15,140 nucleotides of DNA, taken from positions 1 to 15,140 of the forward strand of contig JAOZPY010000026.1 of NCBI GenBank assembly GCA_029932495.1. The letters run 5' to 3'. Below are positions 6,466 to 14,280 of this stretch, one piece after another (position 1 is the stretch's first letter; the number at the start of each line of letters is the position of its first letter). The DNA is from Desulfobacterales bacterium (lineage in GTDB: Bacteria > Desulfobacterota > Desulfobacteria > Desulfobacterales > JAFDCJ01). Both the position numbers and the translations under genes were made by a program. The notes beneath the pieces were generated by a model that was not told the origin of the DNA, searched no databases, and worked only from the letters and a program-made list of their open reading frames with translations.

Positions 6466-7590
6466 TCACCCGCGTTGCCGACAGGTCGCTATTTTTTCCA
6501 GTTCCATTTCCAGGATACGATAGTTTTTATTCAGATCGTGATTTTCGCGCACATAGGCTGCGGCCGCCCGGCCCATTTGTTGGCGAAGGTTACGGTCGGC
6601 CAGCAGGGTGGCGATGGCATCGGCAAAGGGGGGTAATGCGTATTTGGGGACCAGGATCCCGGTTTTGCCGTTTTGCACGGCTTCCGGGACCCCGGCATTG
6701 TCGAAGGCCACCACCGGCAGCCTGCAGCACTGGGCCTCGAGAAACACCATCCCCAGCGATTCGTTGATTCCCGGAAAAGCGAATACGTCCGCCGCGCTGT
6801 AGTAGCGGTACATCTGCCGGCGCGGGATTTTGCCGACAAACATGGCCCCGCCCGGCATCTGTTTTTCAGCCAGCCGTTGCAGTGTTTTTTTCTCCCGGCC
6901 ATCGCCGGCAATGACCAGTTTGAAATGCCTTCCCTGTTGCTGCAACTGCCCGCAGGCGCGAATTACCCACTTGAGGCCTTCCGTTTTGACGTCCGGCCGG
7001 AACATGGCCGCCGCAAAGACCACAGGGTCGTCACCGGCACCCCACCGGCCTCGCAGTTCATTCCGGGCGGCGGCATCGAAACGAAAATCCGGCAGGGATA
7101 TGCCGGGTGTCACATAGGTGACGCGCTCCGGGGGTAAAAGGCGTTTGAGATTGTGCAGGTCGACTTTTTTATTGGTGAAAACGAGGTCGGCGGCGCAAAG
7201 GACTTTTTTGTTCAGCACGAAACCCGGCCATGTTTTCAGCCGGCGTCTTCGCTTGGTGGAATAGATCCCCTGGAAGATGACGTAAGGGATTTTTATCCGC
7301 CTTGCCGCCAGGGGGCCCAGCAAGTCCGGGGCCTTGTAGTAAGAATGGTAGGTAAACCACAAGTCCATGTTCCGCGGGCAGTAGGTTTTCACGACCCGTT
7401 TGTATTCGCGCAGCCACCGGGGCCAGATCCAGGGCCGCCAGTAGATCCAGCGGCAGCGCAGGTCGCTGACCGGTGTGACGTGGTGCCCCTTTTTTTCCAG
7501 GTAACGCCGCAGGCCGATGGCCGTCGCCAGGTCACCGGAAGGGCGGGCATGATCCAAGGGCTTGAAAGGGGTATAAAATAGAAGGTTCAT
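6466..7590 (-). CDS. GT4 family glycosyltransferase (distal GT4 of operon)
   Basis: 374 residues with a GT-B fold. The N-terminal half starts LLFYTPFKPLDHARPSGD and is rich in Trp and Arg (IYWRPWIWPRW, 49-59), suggesting contact with the membrane surface or lipid-linked acceptor. The C-terminal half has the retaining GT4 core: VIAGDG (226-231), the EX7E motif E277 to E285 in PGINESLGMVFLEA, then LPVVAFDNAGVPEAV and NGKTGILVP. It has no signal peptide; it probably works on the inner face of the membrane. The ATG overlaps the stop of the carbamoyltransferase (ATGA), so it depends on translational coupling; the only GGAGGG is too far upstream. Donor and acceptor unknown. Confidence 0.88.
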   Translation of the reverse strand: MNLLFYTPFKPLDHARPSGDLATAIGLRRYLEKKGHHVTPVSDLRCRWIYWRPWIWPRWLREYKRVVKTYCPRNMDLWFTYHSYYKAPDLLGPLAARRIKIPYVIFQGIYSTKRRRRLKTWPGFVLNKKVLCAADLVFTNKKVDLHNLKRLLPPERVTYVTPGISLPDFRFDAAARNELRGRWGAGDDPVVFAAAMFRPDVKTEGLKWVIRACGQLQQQGRHFKLVIAGDGREKKTLQRLAEKQMPGGAMFVGKIPRRQMYRYYSAADVFAFPGINESLGMVFLEAQCCRLPVVAFDNAGVPEAVQNGKTGILVPKYALPPFADAIATLLADRNLRQQMGRAAAAYVRENHDLNKNYRILEMELEKIATCRQRG

Positions 7591-9164
7591 TTTTTTTCAG
7601 TTTCAATACCCTCCGGAGAAACCAGCACATCCAGCCCCGTGCGCTTCCATGTGGCTCGCGCCTGCTCAATGGTATCCACCAATGGCTCCTGGCAGTTAAA
7701 GGAGGTATTCAAAAGCAGGCGGCACCCGGTTTTTTCATGCCAGGCCGTCAGCAGCTTGAAGATAAACGGATCATCGGCTGCATCGACGATCTGGGGACGG
7801 CTGGTCCCGTCCACGTGAGTGACCGCGGGAAATTTCTGCGCATCGGTTGAAATGATATAAGACATGTACTTGCTGGGGACCTCCAACGGCCCGAGCACCA
7901 TGGGGGCAAAGGGGCGATACCACTCCCGCTGCTTGACATGGGCGTTGAGGTGGTCTTTGCCGTCGGCGATTCTGGGATCGAGCAGGATGCTGCGGTGTCC
8001 CAATGCCCGCGGTCCGGATTCCGCCCGGCCGAAACACAGCCCGACGCTCTTGCCGCTCTCCAGGAAGCCGATTATATCGGCGATGACATTTGCATTGAGC
8101 TCACCGGCGTCAGTTCCCAGGTAAGGGCTCCACGCCCGCGGTTTTCGCGGTTTGTCAAGGATATGGTGCCATACGAAAAGCGCCTGACCCAGGCTGATGC
8201 CCCCATCATGGGGCTGGGCCGGCACCCAGGTTGCTTCATAAAGACCGCTGTGGTGAACAGCCGTGTTGGCGATACAGTTCATGGAACACCCACCGGTCAT
8301 GATCAGGTGATTGACCGGCTGCCAGGATCGCATCCGGCGGGCGGCTTGCAGATAAAAGTCGGTGGTAACTTTTTGCAGCGAGGCGCATACATCCTGGGCA
8401 AAGCCGCTATGGGGGTCAAGCTGTTTGGCATTTGCCTTGGTTTGCCCCGCTTGATCTCTGGGAAACGGTGAAAAGGGGTGATACAGCATTTGCTGCTTTA
8501 ATGTTTCGACAATTTCATCGCGCACCGTGCCGTAGCTTGCCAGGCCCATGAGCTTGCCGGCACCTTCCAGACGTTGCATGCCGAAGTTATATTCACCGAT
8601 GGAAGACCAGGTACGGCCGATGTTCAGCTGCAGCCGGCCCGCCCCCTCGTAACCCCAGCCGTATTCGATTTCATGAATCCTGTTGGCGCTGCCATGGGCC
8701 AGGGCGCAATTGCGGTAGTCGCCACCGCCATCGGCGGTCAGGATGCCGGCTGCTTCAAAAGGCGAGGTGAAAAGGGCGCCGGCAACATGGGCCAGGTGGT
8801 GATCCACTGCATAGGCGTCGTACCAGCGGCCAAACAGTCGGATACGATGCCGGCTCCAGCGGTTATCCACCGGCCCAACCCATCCGTCCTGCATATAATC
8901 CTTGCGCTGCTGGTAGGTGGCGCCCCGCAGATCCCAGGAAAACGGGCTGCCATCCAGTGCGGATCGCACCCACGGGCTGATTACCACGACGTCAATGGTT
9001 TCCGGCATCCATCCGTATGTTTCCAGAATGGCATCCAGGTCCAGGGCGCCCTGGTCATGTTTTACTCGGCTGAGGCGTTCTTTTTCGAGCACGGCCACCG
9101 GCTCGCCGTCTTCGAGCAGGGTACAGTTGGCATCGTGGGCAAAAAACAGCGATAAAATCCTCAT
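7587..9164 (-). CDS. NodU/TobZ-type carbamoyltransferase
   Basis: 525 residues. Proteins of this family (NodU, TobZ, NovN) use carbamoyl phosphate and ATP to put an O-carbamoyl group on a sugar or other hydroxyl. The N-terminal Kae1-like domain shows LSLFFAHDANCTLLEDG, the metal-type histidine motif DHHLAH (121-126; H122, H126), TADGGGD (143-149), EGAGKLMGLASYG (200-212), GGCSMNC (291-297) and PHDGG (318-322; D320). The C-terminal domain shows GRAESGPRALGHRS (379-392), WYRPFAP (415-421) and LLNTSFN (484-490). All signature motifs appear intact, with a length slightly below the common 550-600. It lies between two GT4 genes with 4-base overlaps on both sides, so the carbamoyl group is most likely placed on the glycan built by this operon. 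The substrate is an inference. Confidence 0.92.
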   Translation of the reverse strand: MRILSLFFAHDANCTLLEDGEPVAVLEKERLSRVKHDQGALDLDAILETYGWMPETIDVVVISPWVRSALDGSPFSWDLRGATYQQRKDYMQDGWVGPVDNRWSRHRIRLFGRWYDAYAVDHHLAHVAGALFTSPFEAAGILTADGGGDYRNCALAHGSANRIHEIEYGWGYEGAGRLQLNIGRTWSSIGEYNFGMQRLEGAGKLMGLASYGTVRDEIVETLKQQMLYHPFSPFPRDQAGQTKANAKQLDPHSGFAQDVCASLQKVTTDFYLQAARRMRSWQPVNHLIMTGGCSMNCIANTAVHHSGLYEATWVPAQPHDGGISLGQALFVWHHILDKPRKPRAWSPYLGTDAGELNANVIADIIGFLESGKSVGLCFGRAESGPRALGHRSILLDPRIADGKDHLNAHVKQREWYRPFAPMVLGPLEVPSKYMSYIISTDAQKFPAVTHVDGTSRPQIVDAADDPFIFKLLTAWHEKTGCRLLLNTSFNCQEPLVDTIEQARATWKRTGLDVLVSPEGIETEKK

Positions 9165-10426
9165 TCAACCTCCCCCGGCCATTTAATTTCATTGCGATAA
9201 ATTTCAGCTAAACCGCCGATGAGATCCCGGTTGTCAAAATCACGGATAACCCGTTTGCGGGCGGCGGAAATAACCTGCTGCCGCAGTTGGCCATCGGTGA
9301 GCATGCGCTTCATGGCCGCTGCCAGCAGGTCGGGTTTGCGGGAGGCGACCAGCAGCCCGCTGCGGCCGTTTTCAACCAGCTCGGGGATGGCGGAAACTTC
9401 AGTGGTGACCACCGGAACACCCATGGCCATGCTTTCAAGCAAAACGTTGGGGATTCCGTCCCGATCCCCATTGGCAGCCACTTCGCAGCTCAAGGCAAAA
9501 AGATCGGCCTGGCGATAATGTTCCACAACCTCGTGGTGCGGCAGGGTCCCCAGCCACTGGGTGGTCGTGGCCAGCCCCAGTTCTTTGATGAGCGCCAGGA
9601 TTTCAACCCGATCTTCACCATCACCGATCAAGGTATGGCGAAAGGCAAATCCCTGATCGTGCAGTTGCTTGAGTGCGCGATAGAGCGTCGGCAAACCCTT
9701 TTTGGCGGTCAAACGGGCAATGGTGAGAATTTGATAGGGGGCGGCCGGAGGGCGTTGTTTATCATTGTTGGTGGAAAAAAGACGGGTGTCGATACCGTGG
9801 TAGACGCGGTGAATCGGCGCGGCGTGTCTGCCGGCAAGTTTTAACAGGTGCTGTCGGTTGTATTCGGTACAGGTGACCACGAAGCGGGCCAGTCTGATTT
9901 TTTCTTGCAGCTGCCGCGGGTCCGAGGTGTAGATGTCTTTGGCGTGAGCGGTAAAACTGAATGGCAGGCTGCTTAAGTGGGCCGCAAACATGGCCACCGA
10001 GGTGGGGGAATGGGCGAAATGGGCGTGCAGATGAACCGCGCCGCTTGCCGGGAGCAGATGGTGTACCAGGTAGCCGGCCTGCAGCAGGTGCTTGATGGTG
10101 GCGGACTTGCGGGTTCTTAAAAAACGGCGGGCAGCGATCCTGGCAGCTGTGGCATAGATCCTGGGATGTTTGGCCGCCAGCTGAACATTGTGATAGAGCA
10201 GGCGCGGCAATGGTTTTAACAGTGTTTCCGGCAGGTAGTCAACGCCGGCCCGGATCTGTTTGACACTGCGGTGCGTAAAATTTTCCCGTGGCCGGCGCAT
10301 GGAAAACAGGTGGACGGCAAAACCGAGCTTTTCAAGCAGCAGGATCTCATTGGAGATGAAGGTTTCCGAAATTCGGGGATAGCCTTTCAGGATCATGCCG
10401 AGAACGGGTGGACCGGAAGTGTTCAT
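9161..10426 (-). CDS. GT4 family glycosyltransferase, WcaL-like (proximal GT4)
   Basis: 421 residues. The N-terminus GYPRISETFISNEILLLEKLG (15-35) with a following H-A-H-F-A-H segment (HLHAHFAHSPTSVA, 132-145) and FTAHAKDIY (158-166) resembles the colanic-acid WcaL and exopolysaccharide GT4 group. The C-terminal donor domain has LTIARLTAKKG (234-244), IGDG (267-270), DGIPNVLLESMAMGVPVV (323-340; acid-X7-Glu ending at E331) and VENGRSGLLV (351-360). It would add a sugar to a growing surface polysaccharide in the cytoplasm. It overlaps genes on both sides by ATGA. It differs enough from the other GT4 protein in the operon that the two probably make different linkages. Confidence 0.9.
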   Translation of the reverse strand: MNTSGPPVLGMILKGYPRISETFISNEILLLEKLGFAVHLFSMRRPRENFTHRSVKQIRAGVDYLPETLLKPLPRLLYHNVQLAAKHPRIYATAARIAARRFLRTRKSATIKHLLQAGYLVHHLLPASGAVHLHAHFAHSPTSVAMFAAHLSSLPFSFTAHAKDIYTSDPRQLQEKIRLARFVVTCTEYNRQHLLKLAGRHAAPIHRVYHGIDTRLFSTNNDKQRPPAAPYQILTIARLTAKKGLPTLYRALKQLHDQGFAFRHTLIGDGEDRVEILALIKELGLATTTQWLGTLPHHEVVEHYRQADLFALSCEVAANGDRDGIPNVLLESMAMGVPVVTTEVSAIPELVENGRSGLLVASRKPDLLAAAMKRMLTDGQLRQQVISAARKRVIRDFDNRDLIGGLAEIYRNEIKWPGEVE

Positions 10427-11622
10427 GATTTTTTACACCGGAATTCGCGCAGACGCATTTGCATGGTTTCGATACCGGTCAGCGCAAATTCGGCAATGGC
10501 TTTGCGAAAAGGCTCCGGATGCTGCAGGAGGGTGAAAATCTTGTTCCGCAATAAAGCAGGGCTGAAATCATTCCAGGGGATATAATCCACAAGGTTTTGC
10601 CGGCGAAATGCCCGGGCACGAATCAGTTGCTCTTTGCGCGGCGTTTCCCGGGGAATGACCAGGCTGATGGTCCCCTGGCTGAGAATTTCGCATAGGGTGT
10701 TGTAACCGCCCATGCTGACGACGATATCAGCGGCAGCAAAAATTTTTTCCATTTGCCGGTAAAAATGATACATGCGCACGCCGAGCCGACGGGAGCGGCG
10801 GAAAACATCCTTTCTTTTTTCCTTGGGCATGAACGGGCCGGTGATCAGAACGCTTTTAAACGGCGGCGGACCGGTAAGTTCTTCCAGCATGCGCAAATAG
10901 ATGTCCATGAGCCGATAGCCGTCACCGCCGCCGCCGGTGGTCACCACCACCAGTTTTTCAGAATTTACCAGACCGATTTCCCTTTTAACGCCACGCACGG
11001 CGTCTTTGCCCGGAGTTTTGCGCGGGATATAGCCCGTAAAATACATCTTACGGCTCAGGGATTGCGAAATGTCGTATTCGGCCACCGGGTCGTAAAATTC
11101 CCGCTTGCCGTAAACCCAGATCTCACTGTAAAGCTCTTCGAGCATCTGGTAGACTTTTTTCCCCCGCCAGTCTTTTTTAACCGTTTCAGCATCGTCCATG
11201 ATATCCCGCAGGCCGAGGATGGAACGGGTTTCAGGCCGACAGCGCCGCAGCCATTGCAGAGTGGGCAAAACCTCTTTTTTCAAGCCCAAAGGCTCCTTGT
11301 CCACGATGAAAAGGTTGGGTTGAAAGGTCTTGGCGGTGGCGGTGATAATGTTTTTGCGAATGTCCAGGGCATGCCGAGCATTGATTTTTATTGACAGCGG
11401 CAGGTATTCATCATTGGTTTTTTTGATCATGCCCGGGATGCGTACAAAGTCGATCTGTTCCGGAAAAGAAAAGCGTCCGGCAATGGGCGATCCAGTCAGA
11501 ATCAGGATATTGATGCGTGGTCCCAGCAAGTGAGAAGCGATGGCCATGGTCCTGCGGATGTGCCCGAGGCCATAGGTATCGTGGGAATACATTAAAATAT
11601 TATAGGTTGAATTGCGGGCCAT
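10423..11622 (-). CDS. MurG-like glycosyltransferase (GT28 C-terminal type), copy C
   Basis: 399 residues, first gene of the minus-strand operon. The N-terminus has the GLGHIRR signature (18-24) after MYSHDTY. The C-terminal donor domain has VVVTTGGGGDG (225-235) and VVSMGGYNTLCEILSQG (301-317), then an arginine-rich loop PRETPRKEQLIRAR. These are the same landmarks as the two other MurG-like genes, but the middle differs (for example KINARHALDIRKNI and VDKEPLGLKKE), so it is a more distant paralog. A strong ribosome site, GAGGAG at 11632-11627, lies four bases before the ATG, which fixes the start. Overlap with the next gene is ATGA. It presumably transfers an activated sugar early in assembly; the actual sugar is unknown. 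Confidence 0.87.
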   Translation of the reverse strand: MARNSTYNILMYSHDTYGLGHIRRTMAIASHLLGPRINILILTGSPIAGRFSFPEQIDFVRIPGMIKKTNDEYLPLSIKINARHALDIRKNIITATAKTFQPNLFIVDKEPLGLKKEVLPTLQWLRRCRPETRSILGLRDIMDDAETVKKDWRGKKVYQMLEELYSEIWVYGKREFYDPVAEYDISQSLSRKMYFTGYIPRKTPGKDAVRGVKREIGLVNSEKLVVVTTGGGGDGYRLMDIYLRMLEELTGPPPFKSVLITGPFMPKEKRKDVFRRSRRLGVRMYHFYRQMEKIFAAADIVVSMGGYNTLCEILSQGTISLVIPRETPRKEQLIRARAFRRQNLVDYIPWNDFSPALLRNKIFTLLQHPEPFRKAIAEFALTGIETMQMRLREFRCKKS

Positions 11623-11669
11623 TCAGCTCCTCGTATCCAACGAACGCAATTTACAGGCGCAATCATCGG

Positions 11670-11682
11670 CGCCGGTTCGGCG
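11670..11682. other. Small leader hairpin before the minus-strand operon
   Basis: CGCCG-GTT-CGGCG can form a 5-base-pair stem with a three-base loop inside the roughly 95-base leader of the operon. It has no adjoining T-run on either strand, so it is not a terminator; any effect on message stability or translation is speculative. Confidence 0.3.
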
Positions 11683-11724
11683 TTTCCAGGACTATCTAGA
11701 TTCGTACCGGATTCGGATGCAGGT

Positions 11725-11753
11725 TTATTAGTGGAAAACAGTGCTTTTGTCAA
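11725..11753 (-). promoter_or_regulatory. Promoter of the five-gene minus-strand operon
   Basis: Reading the minus strand: TTGACA (11753-11748), a 17-base spacer, then TAATAA (11730-11725). The -35 box is perfect and the -10 box is AT-rich but imperfect. Transcription would begin near 11717 and run through all five genes to 5818. No second promoter is obvious within the operon. Confidence 0.55.
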
Positions 11754-11832
11754 GAAAACCCGGGATTATGAGCTTGCTCTTTTCTTTAGCAGTTGGTTTT
11801 GGTATATTTACGGTAACATTCAAGGTTAAAGC

Positions 11833-11840
11833 GAGGTGAT
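11833..11840 (+). promoter_or_regulatory. Strong ribosome site of the GSCFA gene
   Basis: GAGGTGAT at 11833-11840, two bases before ATG at 11843, pairs well with the usual 16S 3' end and fixes the start. A TATATT at 11803-11808 could be the -10 box, but no convincing -35 box lies at the right distance. Confidence 0.7.
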
Positions 11841-11842
11841 CC

Positions 11843-12790
11843 ATGGCCCGTTGTGATGTGCATCCCGGCCACCATTTTAAAGACTGGCAGGTCTGGCCGG
11901 GCTCTTTTGACAACCCGCCGGTAGACGGTGTTTTTCGGATGCCGGAAAATTCGGGGCTTAAAATTACGCCGACCACCCGTATTGCGTCGCTGGGTTCCTG
12001 CTTTGCCCGGGAAATCAAGCGCCGCCTGATCCAGCACAACTACACTTATATTGAAGAGGAAATCGATCGTCCAGCTGCGGTGCATGCCAGTGCCGCCTGG
12101 GAAAGAGTGTATAGTACCCATTGTATGCGCCAGATTTTCGAATACAGTTTTGAAGGCTGGACGCCGGACTTGCGTTGGTGGCCGGTGCCGGCCTCCGACA
12201 GGGTACAGGATCCCTACCGCCGTACGATTGTCTATGACAATCTGCAAGCGGCTGAGACGGATTTTGCGCGACATCGCATTTGTTCAAGGCGCGCCCTGCA
12301 GCAGGCCGAGGTTCTCATCTTAACCCTCGGGCTGACCGAAATCTGGCAGGACCAGGTGGATGGTGCGGTCATCTGCCTGCCCGCCGGACCTTACGTCAGA
12401 GAGGGCGGGGATATGAGCCGCTATGAATTTAAGGTCAGTCGCTATGGTGAAAATCTGGAAAACATGGAACGGATTCATGCCATCATGTCACGTCATAACC
12501 CCGACTGCCGGCTGCTGGTCACCATATCTCCCGTTAACCTGTGGGCGACCTTTCGCTCCGACATGGATGTGATTAGTGCCAGCTGCAATTCGAAATCCAC
12601 CCTGCGGGCCGTGGCCGATGAGTTCACCGCGCGCCATGCGAATGTGTTTTATTTTCCGGCCTATGAAATGGCGACCATCTATCAGCCCCTGGCCGGAAGG
12701 ACCTATTTTTGCGAAGGCCGGGAGAATTTTCATATCAATAAACCCACGGTGAAGTTTATCATGAAGCATTTTTTTCAATATTATTCCTGA
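11843..12790 (+). CDS. GSCFA domain protein
   Basis: 315 residues. The family's name motif GSCFA is at 51-55 (SLGSCFAREIKRRL), followed by TLGLTEIW (161-168), VTISPVNLWATF (226-237), NVFYFPAYEM (267-276) and HINK (297-300), in the usual order for GSCFA proteins (Pfam GSCFA). The fold is related to the SGNH hydrolases, where the Ser of the first block and a late Asp/His pair would act, so an O-acyl esterase or transferase role on a glycan is possible; the reaction of most members is not known. No signal peptide is visible, so it is probably cytoplasmic. It is divergent from the glycosyltransferase operon and followed by two more glycosyltransferase genes, which fits a glycan-tailoring job. Confidence 0.9.
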   Translation: MARCDVHPGHHFKDWQVWPGSFDNPPVDGVFRMPENSGLKITPTTRIASLGSCFAREIKRRLIQHNYTYIEEEIDRPAAVHASAAWERVYSTHCMRQIFEYSFEGWTPDLRWWPVPASDRVQDPYRRTIVYDNLQAAETDFARHRICSRRALQQAEVLILTLGLTEIWQDQVDGAVICLPAGPYVREGGDMSRYEFKVSRYGENLENMERIHAIMSRHNPDCRLLVTISPVNLWATFRSDMDVISASCNSKSTLRAVADEFTARHANVFYFPAYEMATIYQPLAGRTYFCEGRENFHINKPTVKFIMKHFFQYYS

Positions 12791-12807
12791 TTTTGGGATA
12801 AAAAGGA

Positions 12808-12844
12808 GTGCCTAAAATGCCTAAAGTGCGCTAAAGTGCCTAAA
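12808..12844. repeat. Tandem repeat of GTGCCTAAA, four units
   Basis: Four head-to-tail copies of a 9-base unit: GTGCCTAAA (12808-12816), ATGCCTAAA (12817-12825), GTGCGCTAAA with one extra base (12826-12835) and GTGCCTAAA (12836-12844). It lies 17 bases after the GSCFA stop and just before a hairpin. It may be a slippage-prone intergenic repeat or part of a dispersed repeat family. Confidence 0.85.
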
Positions 12845-12851
12845 GTTAAGG

Positions 12852-12866
12852 TCCGCCTCCGGCGGA
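12852..12866. other. GC-rich hairpin in the GSCFA-GT9 gap
   Basis: TCCGCC-TCC-GGCGGA, a perfect 6-base-pair stem with a three-base loop. A T-run is missing, so it is not a classical terminator; it looks more like a REP-style palindrome or an RNA-stabilising stem. The remaining gap to 12935 is AT-rich and holds a small AT stem (TTTGA 12871-12875, TCAAA 12884-12888). Confidence 0.5.
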
Positions 12867-12935
12867 TCGATTTGAAAATATTATCAAAATCATGTTGTTA
12901 AAATTTAAACGTTCAATTTAGGTGGAAAACAACCT

Positions 12936-14135
12936 GTGAATATAGATACCCAGCGCGCCATCGACCGTTATATTGGCACGATCATCTGCCGATTATTTTC
13001 ATTGATCCACCGGGTTTTTAAAAAGGATGCAGCTACGCACAATCCGCAGAGAATCCTGGTGATTCTTTTGTCGGAAATGGGTGCGCTGGTACTGGCTGGC
13101 CCGATGCTGCAGCGGTTGAAGGAAAAATTTCCCCGCGCCGCCCTGCATGTGGTGCTGTTTGAAAAAAACCGCGAGGTGGCCCGGCTGCTGGGGCTGGTTC
13201 CCCCCGGCAACATCCTGGTAATCGATGATCGCTCCATGGGGACTTTCGTTCGGGGTGCCGTCCGACTGTTTTTTACGATGCGCAAAATAAAGTTTGATGT
13301 GGTCATCGATTGCGAACTGTTTTCCAGAATCAGCAGCATTTTTTCATTCTTAAGCGGGGCGGTCGTGCGGGTCGGCTTCCACCCCCATACCCAGGAGGGG
13401 CTGTATCGCGGAAATTTCATGAATCGGCCGGTGCTCTATAACCCCTATCATCATATTTCCCGCCAGTTTATCACCCTGGCCGAGGCCGTTGATTCCATCA
13501 CCAGCCCCCGGGCCAAGCGCAGCACGACTGAAGACACCCTGCAGCTGCCGCCGCTTGCATTTGCGGCCGCCGAAATCGAGGCCGCCCGCCGGCGGTTGTA
13601 TCAGCGCGCACCGTCGATCAAGGGCCGCCAGCTGGTGCTCATTTATCCGGGCGGCGGCCTGCTGCCCATCCGCGCCTGGCCGGTGGACTATTACTGCCAA
13701 TTGACTGAAAAACTGCTGTCCCGTGGTTACGCTGTGGGGGTCATCGGCCTGGCCCAGGATAAAACCGTGGCCGGAAGCATCCTGGAGCGCGCCGCTCATG
13801 AGTGCTGTGTGGATTTAACCGGTTATACCGCGACCGTTCAGGAGTTGATGCAGATATTTCATTTCGCGTCGCTGTTGATTACCAATGATGGTGGTCCCGG
13901 GCATTTTGCCGCCATGACCCCCATCGCGACCATCATTTTTTACGGTCCGGAAACCCCGGCTTTATATGGTCCGCTGGATGAAAAGGCCGTCGTTTTTTAC
14001 CTGGGTCTTTCCTGCTCGCCGTGTCTCACCGCATACAACCACCGCAAATCCCCATGCGACGGTGACAATGTGTGCCTGAAAATGATTGAGCCGGACAGGG
14101 TGCTTGAAAAGGCTTTAGAGATATTGGAAAGTTAA
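12936..14135 (+). CDS. GT9 family glycosyltransferase (ADP-heptosyltransferase-like)
   Basis: 399 residues from a GTG at 12936, with AGGTGG (12920-12925) ten bases upstream deciding the start. The GT9 pattern is clear: RILVILLSEMGALVLAGPML near residue 39-58, a Rossmann second domain with VLIYPGGG, the donor site ITNDGGPGHFAAM, then FYGPETPALYGP. A C-terminal cysteine-rich loop (CSPC followed by two more Cys within about 20 residues) is common in a GT9 subgroup. GT9 enzymes add heptose or related sugars to lipopolysaccharide core or other lipid-linked glycans from nucleotide-heptose donors at the inner membrane. Departure from standard WaaF/WaaC sequences means the exact sugar is uncertain. 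It follows the GSCFA gene by 145 bases. Confidence 0.9.
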   Translation: MNIDTQRAIDRYIGTIICRLFSLIHRVFKKDAATHNPQRILVILLSEMGALVLAGPMLQRLKEKFPRAALHVVLFEKNREVARLLGLVPPGNILVIDDRSMGTFVRGAVRLFFTMRKIKFDVVIDCELFSRISSIFSFLSGAVVRVGFHPHTQEGLYRGNFMNRPVLYNPYHHISRQFITLAEAVDSITSPRAKRSTTEDTLQLPPLAFAAAEIEAARRRLYQRAPSIKGRQLVLIYPGGGLLPIRAWPVDYYCQLTEKLLSRGYAVGVIGLAQDKTVAGSILERAAHECCVDLTGYTATVQELMQIFHFASLLITNDGGPGHFAAMTPIATIIFYGPETPALYGPLDEKAVVFYLGLSCSPCLTAYNHRKSPCDGDNVCLKMIEPDRVLEKALEILES

Positions 14136-14153
14136 ATTTTATGTGGGATCGTC

Positions 14154-14261
14154 AATGTTAGTTGCCTGTTGTCCATTGCCTGAACAAAGGTATTAAATCG
14201 CATTAAACCGCAATGCCCGTTTTCCAGATCAATGGACAACGGACCACAGACAACTGACACG
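14154..14261. repeat. Inverted pair of degenerate heptamer arrays
   Basis: A perfect 11-base inverted pair, GTTGTCCATTG (14168-14178) and CAATGGACAAC (14230-14240), frames 51 bases. The right arm continues outward as sevens: GGACAAC, GGACCAC, AGACAAC, TGACACG (14234-14261). The left arm, read on the minus strand, does the same: GGACAAC, AGGCAAC, TAACATT (14174-14154). Inside lies a 10-base direct pair, ATTAAATCGC and ATTAAACCGC (14192-14211). The gap between the GT9 gene and the membrane transferase is almost wholly this element. It looks like a dispersed repeat unit; a role as transcript stem is possible. Confidence 0.7.
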
Positions 14262-14268
14262 TTCGCTC

Positions 14269-14274
14269 AGGAAA
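14269..14274 (+). promoter_or_regulatory. Ribosome site that supports a TTG start
   Basis: AGGAAA at 14269-14274; the AGGA core ends eight bases before the TTG at 14281. It decides the start of the membrane transferase, since no in-frame ATG occurs before its first membrane segment. Confidence 0.6.
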
Positions 14275-14280
14275 AAATTT

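Noticed and set aside
12871..12888. AT-rich stem before the GT9 gene as a terminator
   Set aside because: Stem of five AT-rich pairs with a long loop and no T-run; not convincing.
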